Below, piece by piece: positions 24,788 through 33,988 of a stretch of 64,000 nucleotides of DNA (positions are counted from its first letter, which is position 1; every line of letters starts with the position of its first letter). The DNA is from Planctomycetota bacterium (GTDB lineage Bacteria; Planctomycetota; UBA1135; GCA-002686595). The translations under genes and the position numbers were made by a program. The stretch lies in assembly GCA_020638835.1 (NCBI GenBank), contig JACKHV010000003.1, positions 496,001 to 560,000 on the forward strand. Reading direction: 5' to 3'. The notes beneath the pieces were generated by a model. That model was not told the DNA's origin, ran no database searches, and was given only the letters and a program-made list of their open reading frames with translations.

Positions 24788-26597
24788 TCGGCTCCTAGAC
24801 CAAGGGGGGAAGCGCTGGGCACTGATCGTCCCAGCGCTTCTCCTCGCGATCAGCGCGGCCCTGTTCCTCGCCATATCGAAGGAACCTAAGTCTACGCCCC
24901 ATCCTGGCGCTTCCTACGTCGAGGGGGTTCGAGTCGAAACCGAGCGTACTTCACGGCTCACTGCAGGGAACGCGGACCGACTCGTCGACCAGCGGTTCGG
25001 CTTCGGTGCATCCGAGCACGTGGGTACATCGGAGGGAAGCAGCGTTGGGCTGTACTGGGAAGGTAGTGAGCTCCACTGGCGTTCGATCAGGGTTAACTGC
25101 GAAACTGGACAGCAACTGCGTCCCGCGGCACCGGGCAAGCTCGCGGTTCCTCCCGAGCTGCGAAGCAGCGTGCGGTCGGCGGTCGCGGATGGTTTCGTGG
25201 CTGTGGCTACGAATCTGGACGAGACCAGACCGCAAGCGGATGCAGAGCCCATTCGGCTGGATCTGGAGCCAGGGGCGAGTGTTCTTGTGATTGATAGCGA
25301 GTCGGGTCGAGAGGTTCCTGATGCCTACGTCGAACTTCCCCTTGCCGATTCAGGTGGCGCAGCGCACCGGTGCGTCGGAAAGCCGATTCGATTGCCGGCT
25401 GTCGAGCGAGCGATGACGTTGAGGGTCCATGCTCCCTCCTACTGCGCTCTCGAGTTCGTCGTTGAACCTGCAGCCATGGACCTCGTCCTGAGTATGTCGA
25501 AGGGGACGACCTGTGAGTTTCGAGTTCAGTGCGACGCCGAGCATCGGAGGGTCGTTCTGCGTGATGGGTCACGGGTCGTCGAGGAGTTTCTCATCGAACG
25601 ACGTGCAACTTCGTTCGACTGCGTTCTAAAGCCGGGGAACTACTCGGCCACACTCGAGAAGCGCACACCTTTCTGGGACGACTGGCGCTACGTCGACTCA
25701 GCAGCACTGGCTGTTCAGGGCGATGAGGGGCATCATCCCGTCGTTGAACTCGTCGAGGAGCCCGCAGATGCATCGATCACCTGCGAGCTGCGGTTCACTT
25801 CGTTGTTGGAGCCTGTAGCCCAGCAGGCCGTCCTCATTGACAAGAGGGGTGTTGTCGTCGAGGAGCTCCGGCGCACTGGCGAGCAGCTCGCAGCGCCCGA
25901 CGGGAGAATCATGCGGTTTCGTGCGGTCGCGGCTGGCGAGTACGTCGTCCGCGTGCTTCCCGAGCAGGTCGAACAGCCCGTCGTCCTCGAACGTGGGCAA
26001 TCGCAAATCGTCGTTATCGATGTGCGGAGTGATCGAATCCTCGAGCTGTTTATTCTCGACGCCGTGGACTCCAGTCCGGTTCTCGACGCCAGTCCTAGAG
26101 TCGTGCTGCCGGGGATCAAGGGCTCCTGGCCCTTTTGGTCAGAAGGCGAGGGCGGGCCGCTGCGATTCGCGACGAGTGGCCCACGAGTTCAGCTCTGGAT
26201 CGAGCAAGACGGGTATCGCCGGCATGTCGAGGACATCGAGCTGGAGCTGGGCGTGAATCCCTTGGTCGTAGAGCTCGAGCCCGCCACACCTTCCTGGCTG
26301 CGTCTACAAGTGCTCGATCGAGGAGAGCCCATCCTCCTCGATGCGATCGACCTCGCGAAGCACTTGTCCGCCGTCGCTCCGGATGGTCAGGAAGTGCGCA
26401 TCGTCAAGGCTCACGCTCGCGGACGCCTGCCGGGCAAGGCTCGGGAGTACCGCTTGGAGTTCTTGCACGAGGGTCCCGTCATCTTGCAGTTCGAGGACGC
26501 GGAGTTCGGCTCGACTCGCTCTGTCGGGGCGACCTTGGTTCCGGGTGAGACGGCCGAAGTGAGCTTCGACCTGCTCTCCGCCGCGGCACCGCGCTGA
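24780..26597 (+). CDS. Large membrane-anchored extracytoplasmic protein, unknown
   Basis: The product is about 605 residues with one transmembrane segment near the N-terminus (ALIVPALLLAISAALFLAI) and a long extracytoplasmic part. That part has repeated beta-rich units (DLEPGASVLVIDSESGREVP, VVELVEEPADASITCELRF, LRLQVLDRGEPILLDAIDL) reminiscent of carboxypeptidase-regulatory or Ig-like modules in which small stretches begin with a conserved 'V.D...G.P' pattern. Planctomycetes encode many such proteins. The GTG at 24780 overlapping the previous gene is my choice; a GTG at 24750 is also in frame. Codon choice (CGA, AGT, TCA, GTT) is less GC-biased than in flanking genes, suggesting transfer or a different age. 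Confidence 0.55.
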   Translation: MSSRLLDQGGKRWALIVPALLLAISAALFLAISKEPKSTPHPGASYVEGVRVETERTSRLTAGNADRLVDQRFGFGASEHVGTSEGSSVGLYWEGSELHWRSIRVNCETGQQLRPAAPGKLAVPPELRSSVRSAVADGFVAVATNLDETRPQADAEPIRLDLEPGASVLVIDSESGREVPDAYVELPLADSGGAAHRCVGKPIRLPAVERAMTLRVHAPSYCALEFVVEPAAMDLVLSMSKGTTCEFRVQCDAEHRRVVLRDGSRVVEEFLIERRATSFDCVLKPGNYSATLEKRTPFWDDWRYVDSAALAVQGDEGHHPVVELVEEPADASITCELRFTSLLEPVAQQAVLIDKRGVVVEELRRTGEQLAAPDGRIMRFRAVAAGEYVVRVLPEQVEQPVVLERGQSQIVVIDVRSDRILELFILDAVDSSPVLDASPRVVLPGIKGSWPFWSEGEGGPLRFATSGPRVQLWIEQDGYRRHVEDIELELGVNPLVVELEPATPSWLRLQVLDRGEPILLDAIDLAKHLSAVAPDGQEVRIVKAHARGRLPGKAREYRLEFLHEGPVILQFEDAEFGSTRSVGATLVPGETAEVSFDLLSAAAPR

Positions 26598-26643
26598 GGT
26601 TCCGATCTCGGACTCTTGCTCGCTTGCGTGGTTCCGCGCGCTG

Positions 26644-26690
26644 GTCGCGAACGAATGAACGCGGCACGGTATCTCGGTATCTCGCGAACC
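26644..26690. repeat. Half copy P5 of the palindrome family
   Basis: On the minus strand the sequence reads GAGATACCGTGCCGCGTTCA, joining the outer core of P3 to the CCGCGTTC stretch of P2. The opposite arm is not present as a clean complement, so it looks like a decayed or half element. It lies between the convergent stop codons of the large accessory protein and dinB. Confidence 0.6.
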
Positions 26691-26692
26691 CG

Positions 26693-28123
26693 TCACTGAT
26701 TCAACGACGGCGTCCGCAGCCGGAAGCCGTCCTCGCCCCACTCGTGCGTGCGGGCGAGCGGCAGGCTCGAGCCGCGCAGCATGCCGCCGAAGCCGTGGCG
26801 TGCGCGGAGGTCGTCGAGCACGCTGTCGAGGGCGCGTTGGCGGTCGGCGTGCGAGGAGCCCGCGTGCGCGCCTTCGTCGCCGGGGTCCCCGAAGAGGTTG
26901 CGTTGCCAGCCGACGCGGCGGCCGAGCTTGGTGAGCTCGAGGCCGATGCGTTTCGTCAGCGCGCGGCGGCGGGGGAGGGAGCGCAGGAGTTCGCGTGCGA
27001 CGCGCCAGAGTTCGTCGGTCGAGTCGGTGCCGTGTTCGAGCGTGCGGCGCGCGCGGCGCGGTTCGCTCTCCGTGCGTCCGGTGCGGTCGGCTTCGCGGGC
27101 GCGGCGCAGCGAGGGCGGATGCGTGTCGACGTAGCGCACGTGGACCTCGAGCGTGCCGGCGACGAGCGCGAGGGTGCGCAGCTTGTACGCCGCGCGCTCG
27201 ACGAGGTAGGCGAGCATCGCCTCGACCTGCGCGCGGTCGCCTTCCTCCGGCTCGAAGGTGCTGTCGCGGCGGATCGAGCGCGGCGCGCGCCGTTCGAGCA
27301 CGCCGTCCTCGCGCGCGACCCAGGTCGGTTCGACGGGTTCGGGGTCGACGCCGCGCGCGCGCTCGTGGAGCAGCAGACCGCCGTGCCCGAAGCTCGCGAA
27401 GAGCACCTCGCGCGAGACGGCGCGCAGTTCGCCGACGGTGCGGATGCGGAAGCGTTCGAGCAGCGCACGCGTCTTGTGTCCGACGCCGGGGAGGTGTTCG
27501 ACGGGCAGGCCGGTGAGGAAGGCTTTCTCGTAACCGGGGCGGATCTCGGCCACGGCGCCGGGTTTCGCGAGCTTGCCCGCGAGGCGCGCGATGGTGCGGT
27601 TCGTCGCGACGCCGATCGTCAGCGGCAGGCGCACTTCCGCGCGCACCACGCGGCGGATCTCGGCGGCGACCTCGAAGGCGGGGCCGAGCAAGCGTTCCGT
27701 GCCCGTGAGGTCGACGAAGAAGTCGTCGATCGACGCGACCTCGACCGTCGGCGAGTAATGCATCAAGACGCGCGTCACTTCGTCGCGCAAGCGGTTCGCC
27801 GCCTGCGCGTCGCCGCGCCGGAAGATGGCCTGCGGACAGCGGCGCTTGGCTTCCGCGAGGTACATCCCCGGCCGGACCCCGAAGGCGCGCGCCTCGTACG
27901 AGGACGACATGACGAGGTTGCGGTCGGTCGGCAGGCCGCCGATGACGAGCGGCTTGCCGGCGAGCTCGGGGTGCACCGCGCACTCGACCGAGGCGAGGAA
28001 GGCGTCGACGTCGAGGTGCAGGATGCGGCGAGCCGCGACCCCCCGCGCGCGGCCGGGGAGAGGCCGCCGGGCTCCGCCTCCCGGCGCTTCGTGGTGCTGT
28101 GCGCGATCGGGGGGCGGAGCCAT
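26693..28123 (-). CDS. dinB: DNA polymerase IV-like Y-family polymerase
   Basis: The 476-residue enzyme matches DinB-type translesion polymerases: ILHLDVDAFLASVE (34-47), SSSYEARAFGVRPGM (73-87), VASIDDFFVDLTGTERLLG (129-147), the helix-hairpin-helix GLPVEHLPGVGHKT, and a little-finger domain. The usual catalytic SIDEAF is SIDDFF here, so the second acidic residue is Asp134 rather than Glu. About 33 residues precede the first conserved strand; no later start codon is available. Y-family polymerases copy damaged templates. The proximity to a second DnaE suggests a mutagenesis-related neighbourhood, although the genes are separated by the accessory stretch. Confidence 0.88.
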   Translation of the reverse strand: MAPPPDRAQHHEAPGGGARRPLPGRARGVAARRILHLDVDAFLASVECAVHPELAGKPLVIGGLPTDRNLVMSSSYEARAFGVRPGMYLAEAKRRCPQAIFRRGDAQAANRLRDEVTRVLMHYSPTVEVASIDDFFVDLTGTERLLGPAFEVAAEIRRVVRAEVRLPLTIGVATNRTIARLAGKLAKPGAVAEIRPGYEKAFLTGLPVEHLPGVGHKTRALLERFRIRTVGELRAVSREVLFASFGHGGLLLHERARGVDPEPVEPTWVAREDGVLERRAPRSIRRDSTFEPEEGDRAQVEAMLAYLVERAAYKLRTLALVAGTLEVHVRYVDTHPPSLRRAREADRTGRTESEPRRARRTLEHGTDSTDELWRVARELLRSLPRRRALTKRIGLELTKLGRRVGWQRNLFGDPGDEGAHAGSSHADRQRALDSVLDDLRARHGFGGMLRGSSLPLARTHEWGEDGFRLRTPSLNQ

Positions 28124-28221
28124 GGCGAACCTCGTGGATCGCGCACCCTAACGGATGCCGAACATCGCCGCAAGGCCCGCGAGGCACTATGCTCGCGCTC
28201 CCCAACCCAAGGAGTCTCCCC

Positions 28222-30693
28222 ATGTGGTCCCTGATCCTCGCGGCGGTCCTCGTCGCCGCTCCCGCGCCCCAGAGAGCCCCCGGCGTCGTCGCGCAGGAGC
28301 GCAGCACCGTTCCCCTGATCGAGGGGTCCGGCGGCTACCGGCGTCCTCCCGAGGCCGTGGCGCAGCTCGTCTCGGCGCCGCCCACGCCGCGCGTCGAGTT
28401 CAGCCCCGACGGCGAGTGGATGCTGGAGATCGAGCGCCCCGCGCAGCCGAGCATCGAGTTCGTGAACCGCCGCATGCTCGGGCTCGCCGGTATGCGCATC
28501 GACCCCGCCTCGAACGCGGCTTTCGTCACGGGCTACGAGAACGGGCTGGTGCTCGCGCGGCTCGACGGCAGCGCGCGCCGACGCGTTCCGACGCGCGACG
28601 ACGTGCGCATCATCGACATCGGTTGGTCGCAGAACTCGACGTGGATCGGCGCGGTGACACTGGGCGACGGCGCGTGCAAGCTGTGGGTCGGCGTCGCCGC
28701 GCAACCGAACTCCGCGAAGCTGATCAGCGACCGCGTCTCGACCGTCTTCCAGATGCCGATCTGGATGCCGGACGAGCGTTCGCTCTTGTGCACGCTGGTG
28801 CCCGACGGCCGCGGCGCGGAACCGCCGGCGCCCTTGCGTCCGCCCGGGCCGAACGTGCAGGAGGCGAGCGGCGAACGCACGCCGCTGCGCACCTACCAGG
28901 ATCTGCTGACGAGCGCGCACGACGCCGCGCTCTTCGAGCACTACGGCAAGAGCCAGCTCGCCGTCGTGTCGGCGGACGACGGCACGCACGTGAACATCGG
29001 ACGCCCCGCGCTGATCGTGTCCGCGACGCCTTCGCCCGACGGCACGCGCGTGCTCGTCGAGCGGCTCGAGCGTCCGTACAGCCTGTCGCAGCCCTGGTGG
29101 CGCTTCGCGACGAAGCTCGAGGTCTGGAAGCTCGACGGGACGCTGGAGCGCGAGATCGCCGACCTGCCGCTCGCCAGCGAGATCCCGATCGACGGCGTGC
29201 GCACCGGACCGCGCATGGCGCGCTGGAAGCCGGGCGAGGGTCGCACGGTGATGTGGTGCGAGGCGCTCGACGGCGGCGATCCGAAGCGCGAAGCGGCGCA
29301 GCGCGACAAGTGGATGGCGCTCGACCTCGCCGCCGGCGGCGGTCCGCGCGAGCTGTTCCGCGTCGAACACCGCGCGCGCGGCCTGACCTTCCTCTCGGAC
29401 GTGCAGAAGGTCGTCGCTTCCGAGTACGACCGCGATCGGCGCTGGACGCGCGAGATCTGCCACGACCTGTCGGGCGCCGGCATCGGCCCCGTGGTGCTCG
29501 AGGACCGCAGCGTCCGCGATCGTTACGCCGACCCCGGCAACGTCGTGCTGACGAACGACGAGAGCGGCGACCGCGTCGCCGTGCAGGACGGCGAGTGGAT
29601 CTACCGCGCGGGCGACGGCGCGACGCCGGACGGCCTGCTGCCCTTCCTCGCGCGGCAGAACGTCACGACCGGGCGCTCCGAGATCCTCTGGCGCTGCCAG
29701 CCCGGGGTCTTCGAGCGCGTCGCGCACCTCTCCACGAGCGGCTTGACCGGCGTCGGCGGCGCCGAAGTGCGGCCGCGCTTCCTCACACGGCGCGAGTCGC
29801 CGACCGCGGTGCCGAACTACGTGCTGCACGACGGCGAGGGCGGCCGCCGCGCCGTGACGAGCTTCACCGATCCGCAGCCCGCGCTGCGCGGCGTGACGAA
29901 GGAGCTGCTCAAGTACCAGCGCGCCGACGGAGTGCCGCTCTCCGCGACGCTCTACCTGCCGCCGGGGCACAAGCCCGGCGACGTGCACCCCTTGCTGGTG
30001 TGGGCCTATCCGCTCGAGTACAACGACGTGAGCACCGCCGGGCAGGTCGACGCGAGTCCGTCGCGCTTCACGACGGTCAGCGGCATCTCGCACCTCGCGC
30101 TGCTGATGGCGGGCTACGCGATCCTCGACGACGCGACGATGCCGGTCGTCGGCGACCCCGAGACGATGAACGACACCTTCGTCGAGCAGATCGTCGCGGC
30201 GGCCGAGGCGGCGGTCGCGGCGGTGGTGGAGCGCGGCATCGCGGATCCCGACCGCATCGCCGTCGGCGGACACAGCTACGGCGCGTTCATGACGGCGAAC
30301 CTGCTCGCGCACTCGCAGCTCTTCCGCGCCGGCATCGCGCGCAGCGGCGCGTACAACCGAACGCTGACGCCCTTCGGCTTCCAGTCGGAGCGACGCACAC
30401 TGTGGGAGGCGCCGCAGGTCTACTACACCGTCTCGCCCTTCCTGCACGCCGACACGATCGACGAGCCTTTGCTGTTGATCCACGGCGAACTCGACGCCAA
30501 CGCCGGCACGTATCCGATGCAGTCGGAACGCTTGTTCTCGGCGCTGCAGGGCAACGGCGGCACGGCGCGCCTCGTGATGCTGCCGGGCGAAGCACACGGC
30601 TACCGAGCGGCGGAGTCCGTGCTGCACGTGCAGGCGGAGATGATCGCGTGGCTCGACCGATACCTCGCTCCGCGCGAGGAGGGCGCGCGCTGA
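28222..30693 (+). CDS. Secreted S9-family (prolyl oligopeptidase-like) serine peptidase
   Basis: The 823-residue product has a signal peptide (MWSLILAAVLVAAPAP), a large N-terminal beta-propeller and a C-terminal alpha/beta-hydrolase. The catalytic triad is Ser685 (GGHSYGAFM), Asp758 (HGELDANAG) and His792 (GEAHGYR). The propeller phrase PRVEFSPDGEWMLEIERPA and the overall length resemble glutamyl endopeptidase-like members (S9D) rather than prolyl oligopeptidase proper. It probably degrades peptides in the periplasm. AAGGAG lies before the ATG. It is transcribed divergently from dinB. Confidence 0.88.
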   Translation: MWSLILAAVLVAAPAPQRAPGVVAQERSTVPLIEGSGGYRRPPEAVAQLVSAPPTPRVEFSPDGEWMLEIERPAQPSIEFVNRRMLGLAGMRIDPASNAAFVTGYENGLVLARLDGSARRRVPTRDDVRIIDIGWSQNSTWIGAVTLGDGACKLWVGVAAQPNSAKLISDRVSTVFQMPIWMPDERSLLCTLVPDGRGAEPPAPLRPPGPNVQEASGERTPLRTYQDLLTSAHDAALFEHYGKSQLAVVSADDGTHVNIGRPALIVSATPSPDGTRVLVERLERPYSLSQPWWRFATKLEVWKLDGTLEREIADLPLASEIPIDGVRTGPRMARWKPGEGRTVMWCEALDGGDPKREAAQRDKWMALDLAAGGGPRELFRVEHRARGLTFLSDVQKVVASEYDRDRRWTREICHDLSGAGIGPVVLEDRSVRDRYADPGNVVLTNDESGDRVAVQDGEWIYRAGDGATPDGLLPFLARQNVTTGRSEILWRCQPGVFERVAHLSTSGLTGVGGAEVRPRFLTRRESPTAVPNYVLHDGEGGRRAVTSFTDPQPALRGVTKELLKYQRADGVPLSATLYLPPGHKPGDVHPLLVWAYPLEYNDVSTAGQVDASPSRFTTVSGISHLALLMAGYAILDDATMPVVGDPETMNDTFVEQIVAAAEAAVAAVVERGIADPDRIAVGGHSYGAFMTANLLAHSQLFRAGIARSGAYNRTLTPFGFQSERRTLWEAPQVYYTVSPFLHADTIDEPLLLIHGELDANAGTYPMQSERLFSALQGNGGTARLVMLPGEAHGYRAAESVLHVQAEMIAWLDRYLAPREEGAR

Positions 30694-31151
30694 ATCTCGA
30701 GATTCCGCGGAATGTCCGGCGATCCCGCGCGACGCCGTCGTTCTGTGCGGTGTCGCCGATCCCGGATCCTCCGGCTCGCCGCACCCCCGGGGGCGCGGTC
30801 GCGCCGTAGTCACCTTGGTCGGACAACATCTTCGGCGACGGACTCTCCATCTCGGATCGGATCGCGCGGCTCACCCCGTCGCGCGAAGAGCACCCCGACC
30901 GGGTCGAGCGGGAGCGAAGGGCGGGCGAGGTCGATCCTCGCCCGCCTGACTTCGTGGATGCGTCGACTTCCACGTCGATTCGGCCGATTCGAACCGCGCC
31001 GCAACCACGGTTCTCGAATCTCGCGGCGGGCGAGCGAGTCGGCTTGCGTTCTTCATCGCTGGAGGGGGCTGCGATCGCCCCGTCGAGCATGACCTCGAAC
31101 CTGCACGAAACACACCCTCGCGCTCCCGGGCATTTGCGCCACAATGGGACC
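30694..31151. other. Intergenic region before the sigma-factor operon
   Basis: These 458 bases have no credible gene. The one clear structure is a 12-bp hairpin at 30919-30947. The last 60 bases before the sigma-factor ATG are less GC-rich (GGGCATTTGCGCCACAATGG) and probably hold its promoter, but no standard box pair stands out, as is usual for ECF-controlled genes. Confidence 0.4.
30919..30947 (+). terminator. Hairpin, possible terminator of the S9 peptidase gene
   Basis: A 12-bp stem (30919-30930 with 30936-30947, one G/T pair) with loop TCGAT lies 226 bases past the peptidase stop. No T-run follows, so it may instead be a regulatory structure of the sigma-factor transcript. Confidence 0.4.
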
Positions 31152-31715
31152 ATGACGGATTCCACCGGGGGGGGAGTCGCCGATCTACTGCGCGCCGTGA
31201 AGGCGGGTGATCTGCAGGCTCGCGACGAATTGATCGCGCTGATCCAGCCGGAACTGCGCAAGTGCGCCGATCGCCTGATGCGCCATCAGCCGAACGGGCA
31301 CACCTTGCAGCCGACGGCGCTGGTGAACGAGGCGTACCTCAAGCTCTTCGGCACGGACGATCCGCACTTCACCGACCGCCGGCACTTGATGGCGACCGCG
31401 GCCACCGCGATGCGCCAGATCCTGATCGATCACGCGCGGCGCAGGAACAGCAACAAGCGCAGCGCGGACGGAGATCGCATCGCGCTGGAGAGCGTGGCGC
31501 TCAGCTACGAAGGCAACGGCGTCGACGTGCTCGCGATGGACGAGGCGCTGAGCTCGCTCACGGAGTTCGACCCGCAGATGGCGCGCGTCGCTGAGCTGCG
31601 CGTTTTCGCGGGGCTCACCTTCGAGGAGATCGCAGAGCTCGAGGACATCCCCCTGCGCACGCTGCAGCGCAAGTGGAGCGCCGTCCGCGCGTGGATGATG
31701 GGGAAGATGGCGTGA
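31152..31715 (+). CDS. ECF-type RNA polymerase sigma factor (TIGR02999-like)
   Basis: The 187-residue protein has the signature LQPTALVNEAYLKLFG in region 2, RHLMATAATAMRQILIDHARRR next to it, and a region 4 helix-turn-helix (AELRVFAGLTFEEIAELEDIPLRTLQRKWSAVRAW). This marks the planctomycete/acidobacterial ECF group usually encoded beside protein kinases. It should direct RNA polymerase to a small regulon in response to its partner. The next gene, a Ser/Thr kinase, starts inside its stop codon (GTGA), so the pair is translationally coupled. No anti-sigma factor is seen; the kinase may take that role. Confidence 0.92.
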   Translation: MTDSTGGGVADLLRAVKAGDLQARDELIALIQPELRKCADRLMRHQPNGHTLQPTALVNEAYLKLFGTDDPHFTDRRHLMATAATAMRQILIDHARRRNSNKRSADGDRIALESVALSYEGNGVDVLAMDEALSSLTEFDPQMARVAELRVFAGLTFEEIAELEDIPLRTLQRKWSAVRAWMMGKMA

Positions 31716-33940
31716 CGCCGGAGCGCTGGGAACGGCTGCAAGAGCTCTTCCTCCACGCGTTCGAACTGAGCGCGTCGGAGCGCGCGACTTTCCTGGACGG
31801 GCTCGCTCCCGAGGACGAGGACCTGCGCGAGGAACTCGTGCGCATGCTGGAGGCGCAAGTGCCATCGGGCGAGTGGCCGCTGCCGCCCGCGCGCGGCGCC
31901 GACGATCCCTTGCTCGGCACCGAGCTCGGCGACTACCGCTTGGACGAAGTGCTCGGACGTGGAGGCAGCGGCGTCGTCTACCGTGCGACGCAGGTCTCGA
32001 AGGGACGCACCGTGGCGGTCAAGGTCCTGCGCGCGGACGTCGCGCGCTCCGCGTCGACCTACGAGCGCTTCAAGCGCGAAGCCCTCGCCGCGTCGAAGCT
32101 GCACCACCCGAACCTGGTGCGCGTGCAGTACCTCGGCCGCGACGCCGGGCTCGACTACCTGGTGATGGACTACGTCGACGGTCCGAACCTGCGGGACCAG
32201 CTGCGATCCTGCCTCGCGGTGCCGGCCGAGCGTGAGGTCTCCACGGGGCCCGACCTGCGCGATCCGCGCGTCTGCGCGACGCTCGTGCGCGACCTCGCGC
32301 GGGCGCTGCAACACGCGCACGCCGATCGCGTGCTGCACCGCGACGTGAAGCCGCAGAACGTGCTGCTCGACTCGCGCGGAACTCCGCACCTGACGGACTT
32401 CGGCCTCGCGAAGGACCTCGAGCTCGCCGACCTGACGACGAGCGGCGAAGTCGCCGGGACGCCGCACTACATGAGCCCCGAACAGGCGCTCGCCGCGCGG
32501 CACCGCATCAACCACCGCACGGACATCTACTCGCTCGGCGCCGTGCTGTACGAGCTGCTGTCGGGGCGCACGCCCGCGGCCGGCGAGACCACCGCGGAGG
32601 TCATCCACAACATCCTGCACAAGCCGGTGATCCCGGTGCGCCGGCGCAACCACGACGTGCCGGCGGCCTTGGCGCTCGTCTGCATGCAGGCGCTGCGTCG
32701 GCGACCCGAGCGCCGCTACCAGTCCGCGGAAGAGATGGCGGACGACCTCGACCGCTTCCTCGCCGGTGAGAGCGTCGGCGCCAAGGCGCAGTCGATCGGC
32801 GAGCGCGCCGTCGAACGCCTCGTGGACCGTCGCTTGCTGCTGCGCTTGCTCCCGGCGGCTGCGGTGTTGGGCGTCGTCGTCGGCGGCCTCTTGTACTTCG
32901 GCTCGCAGCGCGTCTACGCGCACTCGCAGCGCCCGCGCGTCTCGGTCGAGATCGCGAACGGCGGCGACGCGCGCGTCAGCTACCTGCCGCTCGACATGCG
33001 TCACCTGGCGGCGGGCCCCGAGCTGGAGCTGGGCTCGACGAAGCGCGGTCGCCTGGACGACTGCATCGTGCCGGAAGGAGCGGGACGCATCCTCGTGCGC
33101 ACCGAGGACGGCGCCTTCGCGGAACACTACTGCGAACTCCAGGCGGGAGATCGCGTCGTCGTCGCCGCGCGCCCGACCGACCTGCGCGAGTCCGAGACCG
33201 AGATGATCGTGTTCAGCGGCGGACAGGTCGTTCCGCGCTACGAAGCGGGCACCTTGGCCGACGCGCTACCCAGCGCGGACGGCGGCGTCGTGCAGCTGCC
33301 GGCCTTCGCGATCGACGACCACTGCGTCACGAACGGCGAGTACCGCGCTTACCTCGAGGCGTCGGGCCGTGAGCGCCCCGAGTACTGGAGCCCCGCTTGG
33401 CGCGCGATCTGGGACGATCCGCCGCGCGACGACTGGGACGCGCTCCCGGTCGTCGACCTCGCCTTCGACGACGCCGTCGCGTACGCCGAGTTCTACGGCA
33501 AGCGCCTGCCGACGTCCCTCGAGCTCGAGTTCGCGCGCGGCGCCTACGACGAGCCCAGCTGGCTCGACGCGGAGCTGAGCCGCACGGCGACGCCCGCCTT
33601 CAACATGTTCTCGCCGCACGTCGGACGCTTCGGCGACCAGACCAAGGACACGACCGGCGGCGCCTACCTGCTGTACGTGCAAGCCGCCGTCCAACCGCGG
33701 CTGCCGCTCGGAGCGCGGCTGCACCACGCGCTCGGCAACGTCGCCGAGTGGACCGAGTCGCGGGCCGTCGAGATGCCCGGTCTCGACGGGATGGGGGCGC
33801 GCATCGTGAAGGCGGATGCCTGGCACGGCGAGTACTCGCCGGACGGCGTGCAGAACACGCTGATGTGCAACGGCATGGCCTACGACGGAGACAGCCCCCA
33901 GGATCAAGGCTTCCGCTGCGCGCGAAGCCTCGGTCGGTGA
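31712..33940 (+). CDS. Ser/Thr protein kinase with transmembrane segment and C-terminal SUMF1/FGE-like domain
   Basis: The 742-residue protein begins MTPERWERLQELFLHAFEL, an N-terminal module common in such kinases. It has a kinase domain with glycine loop GRGGSGVVYRAT, Lys104, HRDVKPQN (Asp210), DFGLAK (Asp228) and GTPHYMSPEQ. A transmembrane helix follows (about 374-396), then a linker and an extracytoplasmic domain (about 530-742) with IDDHCVTNGEYRAYL, DAVAYAEFYGKRLPTSLELE, LGNVAEWTES and DQGFRCARS, as in formylglycine-generating/SUMF1 proteins. The layout implies sensing outside and phosphorylation inside. The SUMF1 part may be a binding domain; the Cys pair of true FGE enzymes is not evident. 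Confidence 0.9.
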   Translation: MTPERWERLQELFLHAFELSASERATFLDGLAPEDEDLREELVRMLEAQVPSGEWPLPPARGADDPLLGTELGDYRLDEVLGRGGSGVVYRATQVSKGRTVAVKVLRADVARSASTYERFKREALAASKLHHPNLVRVQYLGRDAGLDYLVMDYVDGPNLRDQLRSCLAVPAEREVSTGPDLRDPRVCATLVRDLARALQHAHADRVLHRDVKPQNVLLDSRGTPHLTDFGLAKDLELADLTTSGEVAGTPHYMSPEQALAARHRINHRTDIYSLGAVLYELLSGRTPAAGETTAEVIHNILHKPVIPVRRRNHDVPAALALVCMQALRRRPERRYQSAEEMADDLDRFLAGESVGAKAQSIGERAVERLVDRRLLLRLLPAAAVLGVVVGGLLYFGSQRVYAHSQRPRVSVEIANGGDARVSYLPLDMRHLAAGPELELGSTKRGRLDDCIVPEGAGRILVRTEDGAFAEHYCELQAGDRVVVAARPTDLRESETEMIVFSGGQVVPRYEAGTLADALPSADGGVVQLPAFAIDDHCVTNGEYRAYLEASGRERPEYWSPAWRAIWDDPPRDDWDALPVVDLAFDDAVAYAEFYGKRLPTSLELEFARGAYDEPSWLDAELSRTATPAFNMFSPHVGRFGDQTKDTTGGAYLLYVQAAVQPRLPLGARLHHALGNVAEWTESRAVEMPGLDGMGARIVKADAWHGEYSPDGVQNTLMCNGMAYDGDSPQDQGFRCARSLGR

Positions 33941-33988
33941 ACGCATTCCCGGCCTTCACAACACGACACCGAGAAGGAGTGATCGCTG

